64,000 bases of DNA from Firmicutes bacterium HGW-Firmicutes-2. GTDB lineage: Bacteria; Bacillota; Clostridia; Lachnospirales; Vallitaleaceae. The notes below the pieces were generated by a model that saw only the letters and a program-made list of their open reading frames with translations, was not told the DNA's origin and ran no database searches. Positions 26,865-36,126 of this stretch are shown here, piece by piece (position 1 is the stretch's first letter; each line of letters begins with the position of its first letter). The DNA lies in NCBI GenBank assembly GCA_002841495.1, contig PGZV01000005.1, forward strand, positions 370,865 through 434,864. The letters are read 5' to 3'. Position numbers and translations under genes: made by a program.

Positions 26865-28574
26865 ATGGATCAAAGAAATCAAGAGGCAAATGATCAATCG
26901 CACGTTAGTTTTGGACCAATGTTGAATGTATATCCAGACAGCATTGGTGGTTCATTAAGTAGTCTTGTGACGTTGTTAAAAAAACATGCATTTAGAGATG
27001 TTTTTGAATCATTGTATATATTACCTAGTGTATTTAACACCGATTTGGACAGAGGCTTTTCAGTTATTGACTATGAATTAAACGCTTTACTGGCGTCCAA
27101 GGAGGATTTAGAGGACTTAAACGTATTGGGGATGGATTTTAAGTTTGATTTTATCTTAAATCATGCTTCGGTTTTATCCAAGCCTTTTCAAGATATTATT
27201 AAAAAAGGGGATCAGTCTATTTACAGGGACTTTTTTATAGATTGGAATCGTTTCTGGGAAGGTAATGGTCACATGACAGATGAAGGCTATATTCAGCCTG
27301 AGGATGCTTTGATTAGAGATATGTTTTTCAGAAAGCCTGGCTTGCCCATCTTAAATGTGCGTATGCCCGACGGTAAAGAAGTACCTTATTGGAATACCTT
27401 CTATCAAGAAATCAGATACAACCCTATTGACGCTACGGATTTGATGTGGTCGATGGACCTCCAATATGGACAAGCACAGATGATTGCTGAGACAGTGAAT
27501 CAGGGACTCTTAGAAGGGATAAAGCCTTCGGAGATTGACTTTGGTCATATGGCATCCTACAAGAATAAAGTCGTGGATTTTATTGAGTCTCATCGTAAAT
27601 ATTTAGGTCAAATGGATCTGAACATAAAATCACCCCTTGTATGGGATTTCTATGAAGATACTTTAAAAAAATTGGCCGGTTACGGAGCAGGTATCGTCAG
27701 GCTAGATGCATTTGCGTACGCACCGAAGGCACCGGGTGAGAAGAATTTCCTGAATGAACCGGGGACTTGGGATCTGCTTGAACGTGTCAAAGCCTTAGCA
27801 GATCGTTTTGACCTTAATCTATTGCCGGAAATTCATTCCAAATACGAGGAAAAAATACATGAAAAAATAGCCAGTGAAGGCTTTATGACCTATGACTTTT
27901 TCTTGCCGGGGTTGATCATTGATGCTTTTGAAAACCATTCCAGTACCCATCTGGTTCAGTGGATTCGTGACCTTCAGACTAAGAATATTCAGACCGTTAA
28001 TATGCTGGGCTGCCATGATGGTATACCGCTTCTTGACTTAAAAGGTCTGTTGTCAGAGGGACAGATTCAGAATTTAATTGATGTTGTTGTAAGTCGTGGC
28101 GGCTATGTAAAAGACCTGCACGGCAAGAAGAACATCTATTATCAAGTGAATGCTACTTATTATAGTGCCCTTGGAGAAGATGATCAAAAGATGCTCTTAG
28201 CCCGAGCGATTCAGATGTTTATGCCGGGCAAACCACAAGTATGGTACTTAGACTTGTTTGCAGGTAGAAATGATTATGAGGCGGTCAAAAGGGCCGGTGC
28301 AGCAGGGCATAAAGAAATCAACAGAACGAATCTAACGATTGAAGAAATTGAAGCACGTCTGGAGGATAAGGTGGTTCGTGAACAGATTGAACTCATCAGA
28401 TTCAGACATACTTTTCCGGCTTTTGGGTTGGGTGGGTCTTTAGAAATCATTGAATCATTGCCTCATAAGCTGATTTTAAAATGGGAAAAAAATAATTATA
28501 TTGCCTTACTAGAAGCAGACCTTATGAAGTATACTTATAAAATAAGTACATCATCAAATACATTTATAAAATAG
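26865..28574 (+). CDS. GH13 subfamily 18 glycosidase/phosphorylase (sucrose-phosphorylase family)
   Basis: A cytosolic (beta/alpha)8 enzyme of 569 residues. The catalytic set is visible: nucleophile D281 in GIVRLDAFAYAPK, acid/base E322 in LLPEIHSKYEE and transition-state D385 in GCHDGIPLLD. The absence of a signal peptide, the DFILNHASVLSKPFQ segment and the LRDG-free C-terminal region fit the sucrose-phosphorylase group, which also includes sucrose-6'-phosphate, glucosylglycerol and glucosylglycerate phosphorylases. Substrate cannot be assigned by eye. It is the second gene of an operon with a P-loop kinase-like protein. AAGGAGG is 6 bases before the ATG and a strong terminator follows. Confidence 0.8.
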   Translation: MDQRNQEANDQSHVSFGPMLNVYPDSIGGSLSSLVTLLKKHAFRDVFESLYILPSVFNTDLDRGFSVIDYELNALLASKEDLEDLNVLGMDFKFDFILNHASVLSKPFQDIIKKGDQSIYRDFFIDWNRFWEGNGHMTDEGYIQPEDALIRDMFFRKPGLPILNVRMPDGKEVPYWNTFYQEIRYNPIDATDLMWSMDLQYGQAQMIAETVNQGLLEGIKPSEIDFGHMASYKNKVVDFIESHRKYLGQMDLNIKSPLVWDFYEDTLKKLAGYGAGIVRLDAFAYAPKAPGEKNFLNEPGTWDLLERVKALADRFDLNLLPEIHSKYEEKIHEKIASEGFMTYDFFLPGLIIDAFENHSSTHLVQWIRDLQTKNIQTVNMLGCHDGIPLLDLKGLLSEGQIQNLIDVVVSRGGYVKDLHGKKNIYYQVNATYYSALGEDDQKMLLARAIQMFMPGKPQVWYLDLFAGRNDYEAVKRAGAAGHKEINRTNLTIEEIEARLEDKVVREQIELIRFRHTFPAFGLGGSLEIIESLPHKLILKWEKNNYIALLEADLMKYTYKISTSSNTFIK

Positions 28575-28584
28575 ATGGGACTTT

Positions 28585-28612
28585 AAAAGATTGGTTGATA
28601 CCAATCTTTTTT
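28585..28612 (+). terminator. Rho-independent terminator of the kinase/GH13 operon
   Basis: A perfect 11-bp stem, AAAAGATTGGT (28585-28595) and ACCAATCTTTT (28600-28610), tetraloop TGAT and T-run. Confidence 0.92.
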
Positions 28613-28711
28613 ATAGATTCTTAGTATGTGGAAGATAAGGATAAAAATGACTATGTAGAAAAAGTTCTTTTTTTAGATTTTACTAGAATTTGAGTTATCA
28701 GAAAGAATATA

Positions 28712-28720
28712 TGTTATAAT
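28712..28720 (+). promoter_or_regulatory. Extended -10 promoter of the GNAT gene
   Basis: TGT-TATAAT (28712-28720). A TTGAGT box lies 19 bp upstream. The leader to the ATG is about 120 bases. Confidence 0.5.
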
Positions 28721-28849
28721 GAAGAATCAATATTATACTACCAATGATGTTACAATGAAAAAAACATTAGATACAGTGCAGGATTAAGTTATACCTTCAT
28801 ATATAGAAGATTAAAGACAAAAAATATATTTAAAGGAGAGATAATATTT

Positions 28850-29428
28850 ATGATTATTAAGCGTGGTTGTGCTGTTTTGCGAGCTATTGAGCAGAAAGAT
28901 TTGCCTTTGTTAAAGGAACTCATCAATAACCCACATATTGAATATATGACACAAGGCAGTAACTTTCCTGTCTCTGACTTTGAACAGCAGCGTTGGTTTG
29001 AAAATTTTGACAGGCAAAAGGATTTACGTCTTATAGCAGAGACAGTAGATGGTGATGCCTATGGCTATGTTGCGCTATTGAATATTGATTGGCGTAACGG
29101 CACTGCTTGCATTGGCGGAAAATTAAAAAACAACAAAAAAAGAATACGCGGTGATGTAAGAGATTCAACTTTGGGTATGCTTGATTACGCATTTAATGAA
29201 ATGAATCTTAATTGTGTTGAGGCTTATGTTCTAGAGCATAATGGATTTTCAATCTTAAATCTAAAGCGTTGTGGTTTTACTCAAGAAGGGCTTATGCGAA
29301 ATAGAGTTTATAAACGGGGAAAACACTGCAATCAACTTGTATTTTCCATGCTTAAATCAGAATTTCAAGCGTTAGAATTAGAAGCAGAGAAGTTTGATTT
29401 TGACATGTTGAAAGATGAAGATTTATAA
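28850..29428 (+). CDS. GNAT-family N-acetyltransferase (RimJ/RimL-like)
   Basis: A 192-residue acetyl-CoA-dependent transferase. The order LRAIEQKDLPLLKELINNP, a central YVALLNIDWRNGTACIGG strand pair, a shortened acetyl-CoA loop (KKRIRGDVRDSTLGMLDYAF) and VLEHNGFSILNLKRCGFTQEG match the RimJ/RimL and PseH-like group. AAAGGAG precedes the ATG. It lies just before the surface-polysaccharide locus but has its own promoter and terminator, so it may acetylate an amino sugar, a protein N-terminus or a small molecule. Confidence 0.75.
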   Translation: MIIKRGCAVLRAIEQKDLPLLKELINNPHIEYMTQGSNFPVSDFEQQRWFENFDRQKDLRLIAETVDGDAYGYVALLNIDWRNGTACIGGKLKNNKKRIRGDVRDSTLGMLDYAFNEMNLNCVEAYVLEHNGFSILNLKRCGFTQEGLMRNRVYKRGKHCNQLVFSMLKSEFQALELEAEKFDFDMLKDEDL

Positions 29429-29449
29429 TATAATAGAAGATAGAACATA

Positions 29450-29485
29450 AAAAGCCGATGCGACAAATTGAAGCCATCGGCTTTT
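29450..29485 (+). terminator. Rho-independent terminator of the GNAT gene
   Basis: A perfect 11-bp stem, AAAAGCCGATG (29450-29460) and CATCGGCTTTT (29475-29485), with a 14-base loop. Confidence 0.85.
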
Positions 29486-29534
29486 AGTCTATCTGAACAT
29501 TAGCCATGGAAGCTTGTTCCCAAAAAATTAAAAA

Positions 29535-29564
29535 TTGCCTATTTTATTTAAGATATGCTAAAAT
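29535..29564 (+). promoter_or_regulatory. Probable start promoter of the polysaccharide locus
   Basis: TTGCCT (29535-29540), 18-bp spacer ending in TGC, TAAAAT (29559-29564). A second TATAAT (29572-29577) lies just downstream without a clear -35. Together they could drive the long operon starting at 29628. Confidence 0.5.
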
Positions 29565-29627
29565 GATAGTATATAATGTGTAAGTGTTTATACAATACAA
29601 TGAAGGAACAATTCAAGGGGAATTTTG

Positions 29628-30545
29628 ATGATTAGGTTGATAAAAAAAGCAATTAAAAATCCAAAAACTGCAGGTCTTTATCTACTTGAGATGCCGTTTT
29701 TTCATTTTTTATCGGACAGATTTTATATAAAATTACAATATTATTTGCGAACCGGTAAAATCTTAAATTTAAATTCGGTTCAATCATTCAATGAAAAATT
29801 GCAGTGGTTGAAGTTATATGACAGGAATCCATTATATACAAAATTGGTGGATAAGATTGAAGTTAGAAAATTTATAGCAGAAATAATTGGAGAGGAATAC
29901 CTCATCCCTTTATTAGGTGTGTGGGATCGTTTTGAAGACATAGATTTTGAAAAATTGCCAAATCAATTTGTATTAAAATGCACCCATGATTCAGGTGGTA
30001 TCGTAATCTGCAAGGATTTCAACCGTTTAGACCTTGAAGCTGCAAGAGAAAAAATCAACAAATCTTTAAAAAAAAATTACTACTATCATTGCAGAGAATG
30101 GGCATATAAAGATGTTAAACCAAGAATCATTTGCGAGAAATATATGGAAGATGCCTCGGAAGATGGATTGCGAGATTATAAGTTCATGTCTTTTAATGGA
30201 AAAGTGAAGTGCTCCTTTGTTTGTTCAAATAGGAATGCTTCAACGGGGTTAAATGTAGATTTTTACGACAATGATTGGAATCCTATGCCCTTTGAAAGAT
30301 TTTATCCTAGAAGTGGGCATATTATATCCAAACCCAAAGCGTTTGATAAAATGTTTGAATTTGCAGAGATTTTATCAAAAAATATGATTTTTGTCAGAGT
30401 GGACTTTTATGAAATAAATGGAAAATTATATTTTGGCGAGCTGACATTTCATCCCGGTAGTGGGTATGAAAGCTTTACGCCGGAGTCATATGATTTTTTG
30501 CTGGGTAGTTGGATAGAACTGCCGAATCAGAACAGAAAGGTATAA
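29628..30545 (+). CDS. TupA-like ATP-grasp protein
   Basis: A 305-residue cytosolic protein resembling the ATPgrasp_TupA family, first seen in teichuronopeptide synthesis and common in capsule loci. Typical features are the SFNEKLQWLKLYDRNPLYTKL segment (split here as SFNEKLQWLKL and YDRNPLYTKLVDK), FVLKCTHDSGG (about 118-128) in the ATP-binding part, and MIFVRVDFYEINGKLYFGEL with the metal ligands near 255-275. It probably attaches an amino acid to, or activates, a glycan component. ATG 29628 follows AAGGGG at 7 bases; a TTG directly before it is less likely. First gene of the locus. Confidence 0.78.
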   Translation: MIRLIKKAIKNPKTAGLYLLEMPFFHFLSDRFYIKLQYYLRTGKILNLNSVQSFNEKLQWLKLYDRNPLYTKLVDKIEVRKFIAEIIGEEYLIPLLGVWDRFEDIDFEKLPNQFVLKCTHDSGGIVICKDFNRLDLEAAREKINKSLKKNYYYHCREWAYKDVKPRIICEKYMEDASEDGLRDYKFMSFNGKVKCSFVCSNRNASTGLNVDFYDNDWNPMPFERFYPRSGHIISKPKAFDKMFEFAEILSKNMIFVRVDFYEINGKLYFGELTFHPGSGYESFTPESYDFLLGSWIELPNQNRKV

Positions 30546-30547
30546 GC

Positions 30548-31687
30548 ATGAATATTTTAATCGCGGGTGATTTAGCACCAACACAATCCAATGTAAATGC
30601 TTTTATAGAAGGGCATACAAAATCCTTACTTGGGGAAGACATGTTTTCTATATGGAATGCTGCGGATATGAGAGTCTTTAATCTAGAAGTACCCCTTACA
30701 GACCAAGAAAACCCTATTAATAAGTGCGGACCCAACTTGATTACGCCAACGAGTACAGTTAATGGCATAAAAGCTTTGAACCCATCATTAATTGCGTTGG
30801 CAAATAATCATATTCTAGATCAGGGTGTGCATGGCCTTAAGTCGACAATTGATATTTTAAATGAAAATAGGATTCCTTTTGTTGGGGCGGGAGAAAGTCT
30901 GTCTCAAGCGAGTAAGCCTTATGTTATCGAACATGAGGGTTTGAAAATCGCTGTATATAATTGTGCAGAACATGAGTTTTCGATTGCAACGAGTGAAAAA
31001 CCAGGTGCCAATCCTTTTGACCCTTTAGAGAGTCTAGATCATATACTAGAGCAAAAAAGCAAATGTGATTATGTGATTGTTCTGTATCATGGAGGAAAAG
31101 AGCATTATAGATATCCTTCACCATCACTCCAAAAGGTGTGTAGAAAAATGGTGGAAAAAGGTGCGGATTTGGTTGTTTGTCAACATAGTCATTGCGTAGG
31201 TGCTTACGAAGAGTATAATGAGGCTACAATCGTTTACGGCCAGGGTAATTTTATTTTTAATGAGTTGGATAATGAATATTGGAACAGCAGTGTTCTAATT
31301 GATGTGAATATTCAAGATAAGCTTAGCGTTAAGTATATACCGATTGTAACGACACAGAAAGGCATTTGTCTTGCGAAGGACCGTGATAAGGAGAATATTC
31401 TTGGAAGCTTCAAGAGAAGATCAGAAGAAATTTTGGTTGAAGGATTTATTGAGAAAGAATACGAAGCTTTTGCTAAAAAGAATAGTGATTTTTATTTGAG
31501 AAGATTTTTAGGGTTTGGTAATTGGATAATACGGATAGATCGTAGAATATTTAGAGGGTATTTACTTAAAAGAAAGACGGAGCAATCCTACTTATTAGCA
31601 GTTCAAAATTATATAGAGTGCGAATCACATAGAGAGTTGCTTTTAATGGGCTTGGTTCAATATAGAAAAGATGAGAAGGGTAGATGA
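30548..31687 (+). CDS. CapA-family metallophosphatase-like protein
   Basis: A 379-residue protein of the PGA_cap/CapA family (calcineurin-like fold) linked to poly-gamma-glutamate and capsule synthesis. The metal-site motifs run in order: AGDLAPT (6-12), FNLEVPLT (about 44-51), LANNHILDQG (about 82-91), LYHGGKEHY (about 169-177) and CQHSHCVGA (about 204-212). No signal peptide is present. ATG 30548 has AAAGG 7 bases upstream; it is favoured over an earlier in-frame ATG inside the preceding gene. It begins 2 bases after the TupA-like stop, so the two are coupled and may act together on an amino-acid substituent. Confidence 0.82.
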   Translation: MNILIAGDLAPTQSNVNAFIEGHTKSLLGEDMFSIWNAADMRVFNLEVPLTDQENPINKCGPNLITPTSTVNGIKALNPSLIALANNHILDQGVHGLKSTIDILNENRIPFVGAGESLSQASKPYVIEHEGLKIAVYNCAEHEFSIATSEKPGANPFDPLESLDHILEQKSKCDYVIVLYHGGKEHYRYPSPSLQKVCRKMVEKGADLVVCQHSHCVGAYEEYNEATIVYGQGNFIFNELDNEYWNSSVLIDVNIQDKLSVKYIPIVTTQKGICLAKDRDKENILGSFKRRSEEILVEGFIEKEYEAFAKKNSDFYLRRFLGFGNWIIRIDRRIFRGYLLKRKTEQSYLLAVQNYIECESHRELLLMGLVQYRKDEKGR

Positions 31688-31690
31688 AAG

Positions 31691-32650
31691 ATGAAAGACA
31701 TTGTAGTGACTATCGTATGCATTGCTTATAATCAAGAAAAATATATATCGGAAACGATAGAAAGTTTTTTGATGCAGAAAACAAATTTTAATTATGAGAT
31801 CCTGATACAGGATGATGCTTCAAAAGATAAAACCCCGGAGATTATTAAGAAATATGAAATGCAGTATCCCGATATAATTCGTCCGGTTTATCAAAAAGAG
31901 AATCAGTATTCAAAAGGTATCCAGGTTCTTGATTTTTATCTAGATATTGCTAAAGGCAAATACATCGCTGTTTGTGAAGGGGATGATTATTGGACAGACC
32001 CGAATAAGTTACAAAGACAAGTGGATTATATGGAGAAGAATCAAGATTGTAGTGCATGTGTGCATGCCGCTATTAAAGTTGATGCAAGAACCAAAAAGAA
32101 GGTTGGAGAAGTACGACCAAGTGAAAAAAGTAGAGATTATACTACGGAAGAGATTATTATGGGAGGTGGCGGATTGTTTGCTACCAACTCTATTTTATAC
32201 AACAGAAAGTTTTCAAAGCGACCGGACTTTTACTTGAACTGCTATATTGGGGACTTTCCTTTGATTATACATTTTTCTATTTGTGGTAGGATTCACTATA
32301 TGGAAGCGTATATGTCTGCCTATCGCATTAATGTTGAGAATTCATGGTCAGCGATTATATCAAAGTCATGTACCGCTACAAGAAGGATGCATATGGATCG
32401 AATCGAGCATATGCTAAAAGAAGTAGATGACTATACAAATAAAAAATATACAGAAGTGATTAACAAGAAAATCAAGAAAAATAGATTTGATTTACATGTT
32501 TTATGTGGTGACTATAAAGAAGTCAAATCAGATATCTATAAAGATTTATATAAAGCCTTAAGCCTCAATATTAAATTATTGCTTTTTATAAAGCAGTATT
32601 GTCCAAATGCCATAAAGCTAATAAAATCAATCAAAAGGAAGAATGAATAA
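31691..32650 (+). CDS. Glycosyltransferase family 2
   Basis: A cytosolic or membrane-associated inverting glycosyltransferase of 319 residues. The GT-A start VTIVCIAYNQEKYISETI, IQDDASKDKTPEII (nucleotide-binding Asp pair) and the metal motif CEGDDYWTD (about 94-102) are clear. AGKLQRQVDYM-like helix follows, which is typical of GT2 enzymes adding a hexose or HexNAc to a lipid-linked repeat unit. It starts 3 bases after the CapA-like stop and overlaps the flippase gene by 1 base (TAATG). Confidence 0.88.
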   Translation: MKDIVVTIVCIAYNQEKYISETIESFLMQKTNFNYEILIQDDASKDKTPEIIKKYEMQYPDIIRPVYQKENQYSKGIQVLDFYLDIAKGKYIAVCEGDDYWTDPNKLQRQVDYMEKNQDCSACVHAAIKVDARTKKKVGEVRPSEKSRDYTTEEIIMGGGGLFATNSILYNRKFSKRPDFYLNCYIGDFPLIIHFSICGRIHYMEAYMSAYRINVENSWSAIISKSCTATRRMHMDRIEHMLKEVDDYTNKKYTEVINKKIKKNRFDLHVLCGDYKEVKSDIYKDLYKALSLNIKLLLFIKQYCPNAIKLIKSIKRKNE

Positions 32651-34101
32651 TGGGTGAGCAAGTGAACAAAACCAGAGTGCTTTCTTCTTTGATATGGAAA
32701 TTGTTAGAGCGAAGCGGAAGTCAAGGCGTACAATTTGTTGTGCAAATCGTATTAGCGCGTTTGCTGTTACCGGAAGAGTATGGCATTATCGCCATTGTTA
32801 TGGTATTCATACTCCTTGCCAATGTATTTGTTCAAAGTGGCTTCAATACGGCACTGATACAAAAGAAAGAGGTTGATGAGGTTGATTTTTCATCTGTTTT
32901 TTACTTGAGTCTAGCGGTTTCTGCCTTTTTATATGTCATAATATATTTTGCAGCACCTTTTATTGCAAATTTTTATGATCAGCCACTTTTGATTCCGGTT
33001 ATAAGAGTGTTGTCAATCACCCTTTTTATTGGTGCATTAAACTCCATTCAAAATGCTTTTATTTCAAGACATATGCTGTTTAAAAGGTTGTTTGTTAGCA
33101 GTATCGGCTCCGTCATTGTATCAGGCATCGTAGGGATTGTTGCGGCATATAATGGTTTAGGTGTTTGGGCATTGGTGGCTCAGCATTTGACCAACCAACT
33201 TACAATTGCCTTTATTCTTTGGTTCACAGTAAAATGGCGACCTCACTTAATTTTTTCTTTGAAAAGGGTTAAAGTTCTTTTTAATTATGCGTCTAAATTA
33301 ATGGCTTCGGCATTAATTGAAACACTTTATAATGATTTGAGCACACTTATTATTGCAAGGATGTATACCCCAGCTATGCTAGGGTTTTTAAACAGAGGAA
33401 GACAGTTTCCTGAGCTTATTGTCACCAATATTAATGGATCCATACAATCGGTTATGTTACCGGCATTATCAGCCCATCAAGATGATAAAAAAAGAGTGAA
33501 AGAAATGATGAGAAGGGCTATTGTCTCAAGTTCATTTTTGGTATTTCCGATGATGATTGGCCTTGCGGTGGTTGCCGAGCCAATGGTTGAAGTGGTATTG
33601 ACGGACAAATGGTTACCTGCCGTACCTTTTTTACAGATTGCTTGCCTCACACTTGCATTAATGCCCATTCACACAGCCAATCTACAGGCGATTAATGCTA
33701 TGGGTAGAAGTGATATATTCTTAAGGCTTGAAGTTATTAAGAAAACATATGGTCTTATTATTTTGGGAATCAGTGTTTTCTTTGGTGTGTATGTCATAGC
33801 ATTAGGGCAAATGCTGAATAGTTTTATTTCAAGTTTTGTGAATGCTTATCCGAATAAAAAGCTATTGAATTATAGTTATAAGGAGCAGTTAATTGATATT
33901 ATGCCTGCATCGCTTATTTCAGCTCTTATGGGTGTTATGGTTTATTCAATTAGTCTACTTAGTATTTCATCTTGGCAGATTCTTGTGTTGCAAGTGATTG
34001 CTGGAATCATAATATACATTGGATTGGCAAAGATGTTTAAAATCGAGAGCTATAATTATTTGGTAACGACTATTAAACAGTTGATTATAGATAGAAAATA
34101 A
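32650..34101 (+). CDS. Polysaccharide flippase (Wzx/WzxC-like, MOP superfamily)
   Basis: A membrane protein of 483 residues with about 12-14 predicted helices. The N-terminus (SSLIWKLLERSGSQGVQFV, then RLLLPEEYGIIAIVMVF) and VFVQSGFNTALIQKKEVD are characteristic of the WzxC/TuaB/AmsL group that moves undecaprenyl-linked repeat units across the membrane. The start overlaps the preceding stop by one base, so translation is coupled. A second, distinct flippase lies at 51057-52556. Confidence 0.88.
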   Translation: MGEQVNKTRVLSSLIWKLLERSGSQGVQFVVQIVLARLLLPEEYGIIAIVMVFILLANVFVQSGFNTALIQKKEVDEVDFSSVFYLSLAVSAFLYVIIYFAAPFIANFYDQPLLIPVIRVLSITLFIGALNSIQNAFISRHMLFKRLFVSSIGSVIVSGIVGIVAAYNGLGVWALVAQHLTNQLTIAFILWFTVKWRPHLIFSLKRVKVLFNYASKLMASALIETLYNDLSTLIIARMYTPAMLGFLNRGRQFPELIVTNINGSIQSVMLPALSAHQDDKKRVKEMMRRAIVSSSFLVFPMMIGLAVVAEPMVEVVLTDKWLPAVPFLQIACLTLALMPIHTANLQAINAMGRSDIFLRLEVIKKTYGLIILGISVFFGVYVIALGQMLNSFISSFVNAYPNKKLLNYSYKEQLIDIMPASLISALMGVMVYSISLLSISSWQILVLQVIAGIIIYIGLAKMFKIESYNYLVTTIKQLIIDRK

Positions 34102-34138
34102 TATGAATCAATTCAATGGAGCATAAGGGGGAGTCGTT

Positions 34139-35227
34139 TTGTCAATACAGGTAACACGCCCATCCATGGCAAATATGGATGAGTATATGGAAGAGGTAAA
34201 GGATCTATGGGTTACCAGTTGGCTTACCAATATGGGTTATAAGCATGAAGCGCTTGAAGCTGGGTTATCAAAGTATCTTAATGTACCTAATATTACTTTG
34301 TTTACCAATGGGCATCTGGCTTTAGAGTCTATTATAGCGGTTCTTGGTTTGAAAGGAGAAGTGATTACAACACCATTTACCTTTGCATCTACCACCCACG
34401 CGATTGTTAGGAATGGATTAGAGCCTGTTTTTTGTGATATTAATCCTTTGGATTATACAATGGATGTAGACAAGGTTGAGGGTCTGATTACAGAGAAAAC
34501 TTCTGCAATTATACCGGTTCATGTGTATGGCCATGTATGTCATGTTGATAAGTTAGATCAAATAGCCAAAAAATATAATTTGAAAATCATATATGATGCA
34601 GCCCATGCATTTGGTGTCACAGTTAATGGACAGGGTATTGGTAGTTTTGGAGATGCATCTATGTTTAGTTTTCATGCGACGAAAGTTTTTAATACCATTG
34701 AAGGGGGAGGGGTTACATATCTTGACCCTTTAATTAAGAAAAAACTTGACGTTATGAAGAATTTTGGGATTACGGGGCCGGAGTCTGTCGAGTTTGTTGG
34801 TGGTAATGGAAAAATGAATGAGTTTCAAGCGGCTATGGGCATTTGTAATCTAAGGCATATTGATGGTGAGATTGGAAAGAGAAAAAGGGTAGTTGAGAGA
34901 TATTACTCTAATCTAAAAGATATAGAGGGCATTAGGTTATCTGGAGAACAAGAGGGTGTTACTAAGAACTATGGGTACATGCCGGTTGTCTTTGAGGGCT
35001 ATAAAAAGAGCAGAGATGAAGTATTTGAGGCGTTAAAAGTTCAAAACATTTTCGCGAGAAAATACTTCTATCCTCTTACCAGTAGCTTTGATTGTTATAG
35101 AGACAAGTATAATGTAGAAGATACACCGATAGCAGTGAATATATCCAAAAGTGTAATGACATTACCGTTGTATGCAGACTTAGCTTTAGATGATGTGGAT
35201 CGAATTTGTGATATTATAAAGAAATGA
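34139..35227 (+). CDS. DegT/DnrJ/EryC1 sugar aminotransferase (VioA/FdtB-like)
   Basis: A PLP enzyme of 362 residues that probably aminates a dTDP-4-keto-6-deoxyhexose. It has [14 protein letters not shown] (PLP phosphate site), YDAAHAFGV with the cofactor Asp, and [15 protein letters not shown] with the Schiff-base K182. The shape resembles VioA/Fcf-type enzymes of dTDP-Qui4N or related sugars. Start codon TTG, 5 bases after AAGGGGGAG. rfbA and rfbB follow directly, supplying dTDP-4-keto-6-deoxyglucose, and no rhamnose genes are present. Confidence 0.82.
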   Translation: MSIQVTRPSMANMDEYMEEVKDLWVTSWLTNMGYKHEALEAGLSKYLNVPNITLFTNGHLALESIIAVLGLKGEVITTPFTFASTTHAIVRNGLEPVFCDINPLDYTMDVDKVEGLITEKTSAIIPVHVYGHVCHVDKLDQIAKKYNLKIIYDAAHAFGVTVNGQGIGSFGDASMFSFHATKVFNTIEGGGVTYLDPLIKKKLDVMKNFGITGPESVEFVGGNGKMNEFQAAMGICNLRHIDGEIGKRKRVVERYYSNLKDIEGIRLSGEQEGVTKNYGYMPVVFEGYKKSRDEVFEALKVQNIFARKYFYPLTSSFDCYRDKYNVEDTPIAVNISKSVMTLPLYADLALDDVDRICDIIKK

Positions 35228-35240
35228 GGGGAATCAGAGG

Positions 35241-36122
35241 ATGAAAGGTATTATTCTTGCAGGTGGAAATGGAACAAGGCTATATCCAATGACTAAGGTG
35301 GTTTCAAAACAATTACTGCCCATATATGATAAGCCACTTATTTACTACCCTCTATCTGTACTTATGTTAGCAGGGATTAGAGAAATCTTAATTATTTCAA
35401 CGGATTTGGACAAACCAGCCTATGAAAGGCTTCTGGGAAATGGAGATTCCATTGGTCTCAAGATATCCTATACAGTCCAAGAGCGTCCAAGAGGTCTTGC
35501 AGATGCATTTATTCTAGGTGAGTCCTTTATCGGATCGGACAGTGTTTGTCTTATACTAGGGGATAATGTTTTTTATGGACAAGATTTAACAAAAGTCTTA
35601 AATAAAGCCACAGAACTAAAAGAGGGTGCCATAATATTTGGTTATCCTGTAAAAGACGCTAGAGCCTTTGGCGTGGTTGAGTTTAATAAGGCAAACAATG
35701 TTGTATCCATTGAAGAAAAACCGGAAAATCCAAAGTCAAACTATGCGGTTCCGGGAATATATTTTTATGACAACAGTGTTATCGAGATTGCAAAAAACGT
35801 GAAGCCGTCTATACGAGGTGAAATTGAAATCACCTCTGTAAATAATAAGTATTTAGAGAATAAAAAATTAAAGGTTATTCTTTTAGGTAGAGGTATGGCA
35901 TGGCTAGATACGGGTACACCGGAAGGTTTGCTAAAAGCTGCTGAGTATGTTGAAGCGGTTCAATCAAGACAAGGATTCTATATTGCATGTCTTGAAGAAA
36001 TAGCATGGAGAAGAGGCTTTATTAGTGATGAACAGTTTATGGCGATTGGTGAAAGTCTGAAAATGACCGATTATGGACAATATGTATTGTCCCTATTATT
36101 AGAGTCCGACTTTGGAAAGTAG
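35241..36122 (+). CDS. rfbA: Glucose-1-phosphate thymidylyltransferase
   Basis: RfbA couples glucose-1-phosphate to dTTP, giving dTDP-glucose. At 293 residues it has the nucleotidyltransferase loop [13 protein letters not shown] (5-17), the [17 protein letters not shown] stretch, LGDNVFYG with the metal Asp and [16 protein letters not shown] and AGAGG precede the ATG. It lies 13 bases after the aminotransferase gene and 4 bases before rfbB. Confidence 0.95.
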   Translation: MKGIILAGGNGTRLYPMTKVVSKQLLPIYDKPLIYYPLSVLMLAGIREILIISTDLDKPAYERLLGNGDSIGLKISYTVQERPRGLADAFILGESFIGSDSVCLILGDNVFYGQDLTKVLNKATELKEGAIIFGYPVKDARAFGVVEFNKANNVVSIEEKPENPKSNYAVPGIYFYDNSVIEIAKNVKPSIRGEIEITSVNNKYLENKKLKVILLGRGMAWLDTGTPEGLLKAAEYVEAVQSRQGFYIACLEEIAWRRGFISDEQFMAIGESLKMTDYGQYVLSLLLESDFGK

Positions 36123-36126
36123 GTGC

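Noticed and set aside
28850..29428. GNAT gene as a certain member of the polysaccharide locus
   Set aside because: It has its own promoter and a strong terminator, and the acceptor cannot be deduced.
31947..32237. 96-codon frame inside the GT2 gene
   Set aside because: Out-of-frame shadow of a well-supported glycosyltransferase.
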